Positions 1 to 8,900 of a stretch of 46,966 bases of DNA are shown here, piece by piece. Source of the DNA: JBBQXK01 sp038251625 (GTDB lineage Bacteria > Pseudomonadota > Alphaproteobacteria > Rhodobacterales > Rhodobacteraceae); NCBI GenBank assembly GCA_038251625.1, contig JBBSBE010000015.1:1-46966 (forward strand), in the 5' to 3' direction. Made by a program: the position numbers and the translations under genes. The notes below the pieces were generated by a model, which was not told the origin of the DNA, ran no database searches, and saw nothing but the letters and a program-made list of their open reading frames with translations. Numbering within the stretch: position 1 is the stretch's first letter; each line of letters begins with the position of its first letter.

Positions 1-414
1 GGCAGGTGCGGGCGTCACCTCATAGGCGGGCGAGGTGTAGGGTTCGGGTGGCAGGGTATCGAAGATATCATCCGTCACGTATGGATCGGCCAGCACGGCA
101 GCACGGGTCGGGGTCGCCAGAAGATGCGCCTCGGCGCGGTGGACGGCGCGGGCGGCAAATTCGTGGTGGCAGCCTATGTGATCGAAATGGGTGTGGCTGG
201 CGACGGCCAGCAACGGGCGCTCTGTCACCAGCGGCACCCATTGGCGCAGGGGCACAACACCCATGCCGCTGTCGACCAGCATATCCTCGCCGCCATCCGT
301 CACATGCCAGCAGTTGCAGCGATAGAAGGGCTGGATATGCGGCTCGTCGATCAGCGTGATCCCGTCGCCCATGGGGGTGGTCCGCCACCAGTCGCTTGCC
401 TTGGCGCGCATCAT
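1..414 (-). CDS. MBL-fold metallo-hydrolase (3' end cut by window edge)
   Basis: Beta-lactamase-fold hydrolase, a family of two-zinc esterases and glyoxalase-II-like enzymes. The zinc signature H-x-H-x-D-H is visible at residues 74-79 (His74, His76, Asp78, His79), after the usual N-terminal strands and the Asp48-Ser-Gly turn. The start codon overlaps the stop of the upstream ABC ATPase gene as ATGA, so translation is probably coupled. It is the last visible gene of the transporter operon, which suggests it hydrolyses an ester, lactone or thioester product of the imported compound; that is inference. Only 138 codons are visible; the C-terminal half lies beyond base 1. Substrate cannot be named. 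Confidence 0.85.
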   Translation of the reverse strand, partial: MMRAKASDWWRTTPMGDGITLIDEPHIQPFYRCNCWHVTDGGEDMLVDSGMGVVPLRQWVPLVTERPLLAVASHTHFDHIGCHHEFAARAVHRAEAHLLATPTRAAVLADPYVTDDIFDTLPPEPYTSPAYEVTPAPA

Positions 415-1433
415 GGCAGGGGCACCAGATGGGCGGGGTCGATCGCCAGCGACAGAAGATCGCCCGGTGCTGCATCAAGGCCCACCGGCAGAAGCGCCAG
501 CAGTTCGGTGCCGGGCGCCGACAGCGGCTCTGCCCGCACCCGGCGGTGTGCACCCTGAAAGGTGGTTTCGATCACCCGGGCGGGCACGCCCTGACCCGGG
601 CCGATGTGTTCGGGCCGCAGCCCGAGCGTCAGGACGGTGCCTTCGGGGGCATCCGCCTGCCCAAGGGACCCAAGCGCAGTGTGGTAAGTGCCCCCTTTTA
701 CCGTTGCGGGCAGAAAGGTCATCTCGCCCAGAAAGGCTGCGGCAAAGCGGGATCGGGGCGCGCGGTACACGCGTTCAGGCGGGCCCTCATCCTCGATCAG
801 GCCCCTTTGCATCACCACGATGCGGTCGGCGATGGCCATGGCTTCCTCCTGGTCATGCGTCACATGCACGAAGGTAGCGCCAACGCGGCGCTGGATGGAT
901 TTCAGCTCACCCTGCATCGCGCGGCGGAGGTTGAGGTCGAGCGCACCCAGCGGTTCGTCGAGCAGCAGCACATCCGGCTCGACCGCCAGCGCCCGCGCCA
1001 GCGCCACGCGCTGCTTCTGGCCCCCCGAAAGCTCGGACGGACGCTTGCCGCCCTGCCCTGCCAGATTGACGAGCGCCAGCATCTCTTCCGCCCGCGCATG
1101 GCGTTGCGCGCGCCCGACATTCCGCATGCGCAATCCGAAGGCCACGTTTTCCAGAAGCGTCATGTGCGGGAAAAGCGCGTAGTCCTGAAAGACGGTTGTG
1201 GTGGGTCGCCGCGCGGCAGGAACGCCAACCATGTTCTGCCCACCTATCGTCAGCGCGCCATCCGAAGGATCGGCAAAGCCCCCGATGATGTTCAAAAGCG
1301 TGGTCTTGCCACAACCCGATGGCCCCAGGAGGACGCAGTATTCCCCCGCCTCGATGGTCAGCGACACACCCGCCAGCGCCATCGCGTCGCCATACCGGCG
1401 GGTGACGCCCGCAATCTCGATCCGGGCCGTCAT
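411..1433 (-). CDS. Spermidine/putrescine-type ABC transporter ATP-binding protein (PotA-like)
   Basis: Cytoplasmic ATPase powering the importer encoded upstream. In 340 residues it shows Walker A (GPSGCGKTT, 37-45), Q-loop Gln83, signature LSGGQ (135-139), Walker B VLLLDE (155-160) and H-loop His193, followed by a C-terminal TOBE-type beta domain (about 260-340), as in the PotA/MalK class. The start was placed at ATG 1433, which overlaps the permease stop as ATGA; the open frame extends further upstream only as read-through inside the permease gene. The gene order of binding protein, permease, permease, ATPase is that of polyamine or opine importers, but the actual substrate is not determined by the sequence. 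Confidence 0.93.
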   Translation of the reverse strand: MTARIEIAGVTRRYGDAMALAGVSLTIEAGEYCVLLGPSGCGKTTLLNIIGGFADPSDGALTIGGQNMVGVPAARRPTTTVFQDYALFPHMTLLENVAFGLRMRNVGRAQRHARAEEMLALVNLAGQGGKRPSELSGGQKQRVALARALAVEPDVLLLDEPLGALDLNLRRAMQGELKSIQRRVGATFVHVTHDQEEAMAIADRIVVMQRGLIEDEGPPERVYRAPRSRFAAAFLGEMTFLPATVKGGTYHTALGSLGQADAPEGTVLTLGLRPEHIGPGQGVPARVIETTFQGAHRRVRAEPLSAPGTELLALLPVGLDAAPGDLLSLAIDPAHLVPLP

Positions 1434-2200
1434 TTGCGCCTCAGGGTCAGTTCCGCCGTCAGGAAGGCGAAGGCGGAGACAAGAAAGACGAGGCTGCCGA
1501 TGGCGTTGGTCTTGGGGTTGAGGCCGGATCGCAGCAGGCTCCAGATCTCCACCGGCAGGGTGACGTCGAAGCGTGACAGAAGATAGGCGATGATGAATTC
1601 GTCCCAAGAAAAGGTAACCGACAGCAGGAACGCGGCCAGAAGCGCGGGCAGGATCATCGGGGCGGTGACCAGCCACATGATGCGCGCCTCGGACGCCCCA
1701 AGATCCCGCGCGGCACGTTCGGCCTGCTGCTCGCGCGGCCCGATCGCGGCGGCGCAGAGCGCGAAACACAAGGGGGCGTTGATGACGGTATGGCCAATGC
1801 CCACAGTCCAGAGCGAGAGGGGCACGGCCGCAAGGTTGAGCGACGCCAGAAGCCCGAGGCCGATGACGAGGTAAGAGACGGAAAGCGGCGCGGTCAGGCC
1901 CGCACGGATGGCTTGCGCGCCCGGCAGGGTGGCGTTGGCAAGGCCACGGGCAGCAAGAAAGCCAAGGAGAAGCGCAAGGGCAGACGACAGCAGCGCCACG
2001 AGGAAAGAGTGGGCCAGCGCCTGCATCAGATCGCGGTCGGCAAGCACGGCGGCGTGCCATTTCAGGGTAAAGCCCTGGAACGGCGGGATCGGAAGCCTTC
2101 CATCCTGAAAGGAAAACAGCACCAACACCGCGACGGGCAGGAAGATGAATGCGTAAAGCGCGGTCATGTAGGCGGCGGAAAGGCCAAGGCGCCACGTCAT
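1430..2200 (-). CDS. ABC transporter inner-membrane permease, PotC-like
   Basis: 256-residue integral membrane protein with about six hydrophobic segments (first about 10-31) and an EAA-type cytoplasmic loop at about 160-180 (A-R-D-L-G-A-S followed by a conserved hydrophobic stretch), the surface that docks on the ATPase. It is the second of two permeases, as in the PotB/PotC heterodimer. It is linked by four-base ATGA overlaps to the permease upstream (2197-2200) and the ATPase downstream (1430-1433), so the four transport genes should be one translationally coupled unit. Confidence 0.92.
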   Translation of the reverse strand: MTWRLGLSAAYMTALYAFIFLPVAVLVLFSFQDGRLPIPPFQGFTLKWHAAVLADRDLMQALAHSFLVALLSSALALLLGFLAARGLANATLPGAQAIRAGLTAPLSVSYLVIGLGLLASLNLAAVPLSLWTVGIGHTVINAPLCFALCAAAIGPREQQAERAARDLGASEARIMWLVTAPMILPALLAAFLLSVTFSWDEFIIAYLLSRFDVTLPVEIWSLLRSGLNPKTNAIGSLVFLVSAFAFLTAELTLRRK

Positions 2201-3054
2201 TTCGGCACCCGCATGAAGCGCGCCATGCCCAGATAGGCCAGTGTGACCGCCGCCATCAGGATCAGCGACAGGGCGGCGGCCATCGGCAGGTCGGCCCGGC
2301 GCCCCAGTTGCAGCATGATGAGCTGCGGCAGCGCAAGGTCCCGCCCGCCGCCAAGGATTTGCGGCGTGACGTAATCACCGATGCAAAGCGCGAAGGTCAG
2401 GAACGCACCCGTCATCACGCCGGGCAGCGTGAGGGGCCAGACAACATGGCGAAACGTGGCGAAAGCCCCGGCGCCAAGGTCGGCCGCGGCGCGTTTGAGG
2501 TTGGGCGGAAGCTGGATCAGGCTGGCATAGATCGTCAGGGTCAGCAGCATCGTGAAGAAATGCGTGAAGCCGATCACGACCGCGGCGCGGGAATTGCCCA
2601 AGGCCAGCGTGGGCAGCCCCCAGTCGGCCAGCGCGCCGTTGATCACGCCCTGTTTCGCCAGCACCAAAGACCACGCGTAGGACCGGACCACATAAGACGT
2701 CCAGAACGGCACCACGGCCAGCGCCAGCGCCATACGCTGCCAGCGGGGCGGCACCTCTTCGGCGATGATCCAGGCCAGCGGATAGGCCAGCAGGACCGAT
2801 GCGAAGGTGACGGTAACGGTGATTTCCAGCGAGTTCAGGAAGGCCCCGATATAGTCGGGATTGCCGAAAAAGCTGGCGTAGGTGGCGACGCCCCAGCCGC
2901 CCGACAGCGGGCGCAGGCTGGTGATCGCCATCACGGCGAAGGGCAAGGCGAAGAACAGAAGCGTCCAGAGGATCGCGGGGGCGATCAGAAGGATCGCCCG
3001 CCGCCGTTCGGTCGCCTCGATTCCCTTATCGGGCAAGAAAGCGCGTCCAGACAT
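2197..3054 (-). CDS. ABC transporter inner-membrane permease, PotB-like
   Basis: First permease of the importer, 285 residues from ATG 3054. The hydrophobic segment at about 20-42 (LLIAPAILWTLLFFALPF) is typical of PotB-type N termini, and a DLGAGAFATF loop near the C-terminal third is the EAA-like docking motif. The chosen ATG lies inside the 3' end of the binding-protein gene (29-base overlap), with an AGG placed too close to it to be a good ribosome site. A TTG seven codons on (about 3036), with GGA upstream, is an alternative start. The open frame upstream of 3054 is a shadow of the binding-protein gene. Confidence 0.9.
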   Translation of the reverse strand: MSGRAFLPDKGIEATERRRAILLIAPAILWTLLFFALPFAVMAITSLRPLSGGWGVATYASFFGNPDYIGAFLNSLEITVTVTFASVLLAYPLAWIIAEEVPPRWQRMALALAVVPFWTSYVVRSYAWSLVLAKQGVINGALADWGLPTLALGNSRAAVVIGFTHFFTMLLTLTIYASLIQLPPNLKRAAADLGAGAFATFRHVVWPLTLPGVMTGAFLTFALCIGDYVTPQILGGGRDLALPQLIMLQLGRRADLPMAAALSLILMAAVTLAYLGMARFMRVPK

Positions 3055-4069
3055 CCTGCATCGCGGCATCAAGCTCTGCGTCCGGCGCGGGGTAAAGCTG
3101 CGCCTTCGCCAGATAGGCGGCCTGATCGTCCCACCGCAATGCGGCCTTCTGCGCATCCGTCATCACATCGCCCGCAGCGGCGTTGGCAGGCATCGCCCAG
3201 TAGCAAGAGGATGTGGCCAGCGCCGCCTGCCCCTCGGGGCTCAGGATGTGCTTCACGAATTCGACCGCCAGATCCTTCTTCGTGCTGTCGGCAAAGACAC
3301 CGATCGACTGCGACCAGCGCACCGCGCCCTGTTCGGGGATAACCCAGTCCAGATCGGGGTTGTCCGCGGTCAGCCCCGCCGTCACCCATTCGCCACCACC
3401 GACAAGGATATCCACCTCGCCTGTCGCAATCGCCGTCTGGCTGGAGACGACCTCGCCCACCGAGGCTGCGCTGTCCTTCAGCTTCAGAAGCGCCTCTTCA
3501 ATGGCAGGCATATCGGCGAGGGTCAGGTCTGCGGTCTTGAGGCCAAGGCCCACGGCAACCATCCCCATCACGGGCAGGTAGTAGTCATAGACCGCAAGGC
3601 GGCCCTTGAAATCGCCCGACCAAAGCTTGGTCATGTCGGCCATCTCTTCCGCCGTGACCTTCGATTTGTTGAAGGAAACAGTGTTGTAGCCGAACTTTTC
3701 AGAAATCGCATACGTCTTGCCGTCGATCACCTGATTTTCCGGCATCACAAGTTCGGGGAAAAGGGTCGCATAGGGCAACTGATCCACCGGCAGCGGGGCA
3801 AGGATGCCCTTTTCCACCGCGCGCGGCACGTCGATGCCGTCGATCACCAGCACGTCCCAATCACCGGGACGGGACTGGTCGATGATGGAAAGGGCGGCGC
3901 CCGTGCCCTCGTATTCCTTGAGGTTCACGGTCACATTGAACTTTTCCTCGAAGGGTTTGATCAGCGCGGGGTCGGTGTGGTCGCACCACACCAGCGCATT
4001 CAATTCTTCGGCCGAGGCGGGGGCAGCAAGCCCGGCAAGGGCGGCGATCACGGCGGTGGTTCTTTTCAT
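3026..4069 (-). CDS. Periplasmic solute-binding protein (PotD/PotF-like)
   Basis: 347 residues with a classic Sec signal peptide: Lys-Arg N terminus, hydrophobic core, and probable cleavage after Ala20 (ASA/EE). The mature protein starts with a beta strand ending W-C-D and shows GTGAAL and DVLVIDG segments seen in family-1 extracellular solute-binding proteins of the spermidine/putrescine type. A GGAGA ribosome site lies about seven bases before ATG. As first gene of the transport unit it sets specificity: a cationic or guanidino compound is likely given the DDAH-like hydrolase 36 bases upstream on the same strand, but this is inference. Confidence 0.92.
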   Translation of the reverse strand: MKRTTAVIAALAGLAAPASAEELNALVWCDHTDPALIKPFEEKFNVTVNLKEYEGTGAALSIIDQSRPGDWDVLVIDGIDVPRAVEKGILAPLPVDQLPYATLFPELVMPENQVIDGKTYAISEKFGYNTVSFNKSKVTAEEMADMTKLWSGDFKGRLAVYDYYLPVMGMVAVGLGLKTADLTLADMPAIEEALLKLKDSAASVGEVVSSQTAIATGEVDILVGGGEWVTAGLTADNPDLDWVIPEQGAVRWSQSIGVFADSTKKDLAVEFVKHILSPEGQAALATSSCYWAMPANAAAGDVMTDAQKAALRWDDQAAYLAKAQLYPAPDAELDAAMQDVWTRFLAR

Positions 4070-4104
4070 CGGTCGTCTCCCGGTTGGTTAGGATCAAGTA
4101 TAGC

Positions 4105-4953
4105 TCAGTCTGGGTCACGCGCCAAAGCCATGGTCATGCAATGCGCCGACCCGCCGCCATGCGCGAAAAGGCGCAACTCGGGGTCCAGCACGGTCAGGCC
4201 TTCGGCACGCAGCGCGGCATTGGTGGCGGTGGAATGGCGGGGCGACAGGACGCGGCCATCGCCCAGGGCCAGCACGTTGCAGGCCATATCCTCCATCGCG
4301 GCGCGGTAGCCGGTGTCGATCAGGCGGATCTGGTGGTCGCGGCACCAGTCGGTGAAGGCGGGGGGCAGCGCGTCAAGGCAGGCCAGCGCAAGGCCGGGGG
4401 CGGCCATGGAAAAGATCACGTCAAGGTGCAGGAAGTGATCATCGAAAGGCACCACGATCACCTCCCACCCGTCCGCGCGCAGCCAGCCCGCGAATTCCTC
4501 TGCGCCCTCGGTGGAGGTGCGGCCACCAGAAGCCCCGATGGCCGCAAGGCCCGGGCGGATCAGATGAATATCGCCGCCTTCCACGGTGCCGCGCGTGGCC
4601 ATGCGCCACATCGGGCCGTAGAATTCAAGGATCGCGGCATATTCCCCGCGCCGCTGCGGCATGGCGAGCATGGTAAGCGCGGGGCCGCCGGGGGCGACCT
4701 GGCTGCTGTCGCGCGTATAAACCTGATAGGGCAGGTGCGCGGCGGGGCCAAGGTAGTGTGCGGTCACGCCCGCTTCGGCCAGCGCCGCCTCAAACTCCGC
4801 ATATTCGGCCATCAGGGCGGTACGGTCCAGCGGGCGCCCTGCCGCAAGCGTGGCCCGCGCAATCGCGTTCGTGGGGATCCAGTTATAGTGATCGGGGCGG
4901 CACAGAAGCACGTCGCGCAGCCGCCCGGTTTCGCTTGAAAGGGTCCACGTCAT
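4105..4953 (-). CDS. Amidinohydrolase of the DDAH / arginine deiminase superfamily
   Basis: 282-residue enzyme of the guanidino-group-modifying superfamily, which breaks C-N bonds of arginine-like substrates through a Cys-His-acid triad. Visible elements are T-R-D (80-82), E-G-G-D (125-128), H-L-D with His176 and Asp178, and the C-terminal GGGSAHC with nucleophile Cys272 near the end, as in dimethylarginine dimethylaminohydrolase (DDAH). The start at ATG 4953 has GGAG seven bases upstream; an in-frame extension further upstream lacks a ribosome site and crosses the divergent promoter. First gene of the minus-strand cluster; the transporter follows after 35 bases. The likely role is catabolism of methylarginine or a related guanidino compound; exact substrate unknown. 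Confidence 0.82.
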   Translation of the reverse strand: MTWTLSSETGRLRDVLLCRPDHYNWIPTNAIARATLAAGRPLDRTALMAEYAEFEAALAEAGVTAHYLGPAAHLPYQVYTRDSSQVAPGGPALTMLAMPQRRGEYAAILEFYGPMWRMATRGTVEGGDIHLIRPGLAAIGASGGRTSTEGAEEFAGWLRADGWEVIVVPFDDHFLHLDVIFSMAAPGLALACLDALPPAFTDWCRDHQIRLIDTGYRAAMEDMACNVLALGDGRVLSPRHSTATNAALRAEGLTVLDPELRLFAHGGGSAHCMTMALARDPD

Positions 4954-5047
4954 GAAGCACTCCTGCCGATGGGGCATTGTGACGCAAGCGTTGCTGCGGT
5001 AAAGCCGGAATATATCGCAGTTCACTTCGCACAATCCGGAGTATCCC

Positions 5048-5971
5048 CTGCCCCGCCCCACCTTCACCGCTGCCGATCTCAAGCTGCTCGCCACCTTCGT
5101 GGCGGTCGCAGATGCCGGTGGGTTCGCGCAGGCAGAGGTCAGCCTCGGCCTCGGCCTGTCCACGATCTCGGGTCAGATGAAGGCTCTGGAGGATCGGCTT
5201 GGCCTGTCCCTTTGTTCGCGGGGGCGGGCGGGGTTCCGGCTGACGGAAGCGGGCGAGGCGGTGCTGGCCGAAGCGCGCGGCCTGATCGCGGCGTCCGAAG
5301 GGTTTTCCGCGCGGGTCGCGGGCCTGCGCGACCGGTTGGCGGGGCCTGTGCGGATCGGGTTTGTGGATGCCACGCTCGGCGATGCCAACGCCCGCCTGAC
5401 CGAGGCGCTGTCGGCCTTTGCAACCGAGGCGCCAGAGGCCGAGATCCGGCTGTCCGCCCGCCCGCCGGACGAGTTGCTGCGCGGTGTGACCGAAGGATCG
5501 CTGGATGTGGCCGTGGGCAGCTTTCCCCGCGTCGCACTTGGGCTTGGTTATGCCGATCTTTACCGCGAGCGGCACCATTTCTTCGCCGGGCGCGATCATC
5601 CGCTCTTTACCCTGCCCGACGCGCAGATTGATTTCGAGGCCGTGCGGCGCCACCGTCTTGTGGCGCGGGGCTACTGGGGAACGCGGGATATCAAGGGCTT
5701 TGCCGGCACCCGCGTCGGCGCGGTGGTAACGGAGATGGAGGCGGAGGCGATGCTGATCCTGTCAGGCGCGTTCCTTGGCTACTTGCCCGTGCCCTATGCG
5801 GCGCATTGGGTGGCCGAAGGGCGGATGCGGCCCCTGGCCCCAGCCCGCTTTGCCTACACAGCACCCTTTCAACTCGCCTGGCGCCCCGACCGTCTGGCCG
5901 TTCCGCGCATCGCCGCACTGGTGGCGGCGGTGCGCAGGGCCCACGCGGGCATCGGTTATTCGGCCACGTAA
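5048..5971 (+). CDS. LysR-family transcriptional regulator, probable CTG start
   Basis: 307 residues with an N-terminal winged helix-turn-helix (about 8-65, including STISGQMKALEDRLGLSLCSR) and a C-terminal periplasmic-binding-like effector domain. The first ATG/GTG in frame (GTG 5099) falls inside the first helix and would remove a conserved part of the DNA-binding domain. A CTG at 5048 has GGAG six bases upstream and restores the helix start, so it is preferred; a stop at 5000 limits further extension. It diverges from the amidinohydrolase/transporter cluster, the normal place for a LysR activator of that cluster. Its 3' end overlaps the convergent RND pump gene by 16 bases. Confidence 0.88.
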   Translation: MPRPTFTAADLKLLATFVAVADAGGFAQAEVSLGLGLSTISGQMKALEDRLGLSLCSRGRAGFRLTEAGEAVLAEARGLIAASEGFSARVAGLRDRLAGPVRIGFVDATLGDANARLTEALSAFATEAPEAEIRLSARPPDELLRGVTEGSLDVAVGSFPRVALGLGYADLYRERHHFFAGRDHPLFTLPDAQIDFEAVRRHRLVARGYWGTRDIKGFAGTRVGAVVTEMEAEAMLILSGAFLGYLPVPYAAHWVAEGRMRPLAPARFAYTAPFQLAWRPDRLAVPRIAALVAAVRRAHAGIGYSAT

Positions 5972-8900
5972 CGCGTCGACGCGTCTCCGCGATCCTCAAT
6001 CCGGCCTTCAAGCTCGGCCAACCGTGCGCTCAGCCCGCCTATAGCGTGGTTCGCGGCCGAAAGCGACGCGGCCAATGCCTCGGGGGCGGGCGCCTCTTCC
6101 TCGTGTTCCTTCTTGCCCACGAAGCGGCCGAAGGCCCACCCGAGCAACTTCTGGATGTCATCCATGATCAGAAAGAACGAGGGCACGATCACAAGGCTGA
6201 GGACAGTCGACACGATGATGCCACCGATCACGGCGATGGCCATGGGCGCACGGAACGCCCCGCCCTCGCCCACCCCAAGGGCAGACGGCAGCATCCCCGC
6301 CGACATGGCAATCGAGGTCATCACGATGGGGCGCGCGCGTTTGTGGCCCGCTTCGACCATCGCATCGAACCGGTTCATCCCGCGATCCATCATCTCGATG
6401 GCGAAATCCACCAGCAGGATGGCGTTCTTCGTCACGATCCCCATCAGCATCAGAAGGCCGATGAGCACGGGCATGGAAACCGCGTTGCCCGTGATGATAA
6501 GGGCTGCAGCCACGCCGCCGATGGCCAGTGGCAGCGAAAAGAGGATTGTGAAGGGCTGGATGACCGAGTGGAAAAGCAGGATCAGCACAGTCAGCACCAG
6601 CATCAGGCCCATCAGCATGGCGTTGCCAAAGCTCGCGGTCAGTTCTTGCTGGACTTCGGCATCGCCCGCAGGCTGCACCCGCACGGAACCCGGCAATTCC
6701 ACCGACGCCACGATCTCGTTAAAGCGCGCCGACGCCGTATCCAGCGCCACCCCGGGTGGCAGGTTTGCCCCGATGGTGGCTTGCCGGTCGCGGTTGAGAC
6801 GGCTGATCGTGGACGGGCCCTCGCCGATGAACACATCCGCCACGGTGGACAACGGCACCAGTGCCCCGCTTGCCGTTGTCACCTTCAGCGCGCCGATCCG
6901 CTCCAGATCATTGGTCACGCCGTCGGCCAACTGAACCCGGACCGGGATCAGCCGGTCGTCGATCGAGACTTTTGCAAGCGCCGCATCGAAATCACCGATG
7001 GTCGCGATGCGCAGCGTCTCGGCGATGGCGCGGGCGGTCACGCCAAGGCGCGCGGCCTCATCCGCCCGCGGCACCACCTGCACCTCGGGGCGCGGCAGCG
7101 CGCCTTCTGCGGCCACGTTGGCAAGCAGCGGATCGCCGCGCAGCGCGGCCTCCAGCTTCGCGACGCCCGCGTCAAGATCGGCCTGCGTTCCTGCAAGGAT
7201 CGAATAGGACAGGTCGCGCTCGCCCCGGTCGTTCAGTTTGAAGGCCCGCAGATCGGGGATCGATGCCAGTTTGTTGAAAATCTCGGCCTCGATCACGTTT
7301 TGCGGGCGGGTCCGGCCCGCACTTGGCGAATTGGGGATGAAGGGACCGACCACTGGAAAGGTCTGCGCGATTTCTGCCACGCGGTGCAGCAGGCTGTGGT
7401 CCAGCTTGTTCAGGATCACCGTCACCGATGCGCGGCGGATGTCCCGGTCGCCGGTTGGCGAGGCGCCCCCAAGCACGAAGACGGATTCCACCCCGTCCAC
7501 CCCTTCGATGGCCTTGACCATGGCTTGGGTGGTCTGGTCGGTCTGTTCAAGCGTCGTCCCGGGGGGAAGCTCCACCGATACCGGAATGCGGCTCACGTCT
7601 TCGGGCGGAATGAAGCTGCCCGGAATACGGATCATGAAGAAGATCGACACCGCCAGCACCCCGATGGAGGCGATCAGCGTCAGATAGCGGGCGGGAAACC
7701 GGAACGTCGGATGCGCCACCAGAGCGCGCACACCCGGCACCATACGCAACGGAAAGAGCAGCCACAGCGGGTTCGGCAAGGGCAGCCCGCCCCCGGTCGT
7801 GCGCCGCACGAACCAGATGTAGCCGCGCATCGTGGCGCCATCGCCGCTGTGCTTTTCTTCGGCGTCCTTCGCGCTCATCAGATAGGCCGCCATCAGCGGT
7901 GTGATCAGTCGCGCGACAAGCAGCGAGAAGATCACGGCGATGGCCACCGTCAGACCGAATTGCCGGAAATATTGCCCCGGAATCCCCGGCATGAAACTGA
8001 CAGGCACGAACACCGCAATGATCGTGGCCGAAGTCGCGATCACGGCAAGGCCGATCTCGTCCGCCGCCTCGATGGCGGCGCGGAATGGCGTCTTGCCCAT
8101 CCTGATGTGCCGCGCAATGTTCTCGATCTCGACGATGGCGTCATCGACAAGGATGCCGGTGGCAAGCGTGATGGCGAGGAACGACACAAGGTTGAGCGAA
8201 AATCCCAGGAGGTCCATCACCCAGAAGGTGGGCACCGCCGACAAGGGCAACGCCACCGCAGCAATCAGCGTGGCGCGCCAGTTGCGCAGGAACGCCAGCA
8301 CCACCAGAACCGCCAGGATCGCGCCTTCGATCAGCGTGTGCAGCGCGGCCTCATAGTTGCCATAGGTATAATAGACCGTGTCATCGACCGGGGATATCCG
8401 CACCTCGGGATGCGCCGCGCGCACGTCGTCCAGCGCGGCATTCACCACCTCGGACACGCTGACCTCGGACGCACCCTTGGCACGGAAAACCGCAAAGACC
8501 ACCACCGGTTCGCCGTTGAAGCGGGCGAACGATTTCTGCTCTTCATAGGTGTCGATCACGCGGCCCAGGTCCGAGATGCGCACATAGCGGCCAGAGGGCA
8601 GCGCAATCGACGTTTCCGCCAGTTTCGCCGCTGTCGTCGCATCGCCAAGCGTACGGATCGCCTGCTCTCCGCCCGCGATCTCGCTCTTGCCGCCGCCGAC
8701 GTTGGCGTTGGTCAGGCTGAGTTGCTGGCTGACGGACGTGGCCGTGATGCCAAAGCTTTCAAGGCGAACGGGGTCAAGCTCTACCCGGATCTCGCGGTCG
8801 GACCCGCCGTAGCGGTCAACCCGGCCCACCCCGGGCTTGCCCTGCAAGGAACGGGTGATCGTGTCGTCCACAAACCACGACAGATCTTCCAGCTGCATCT

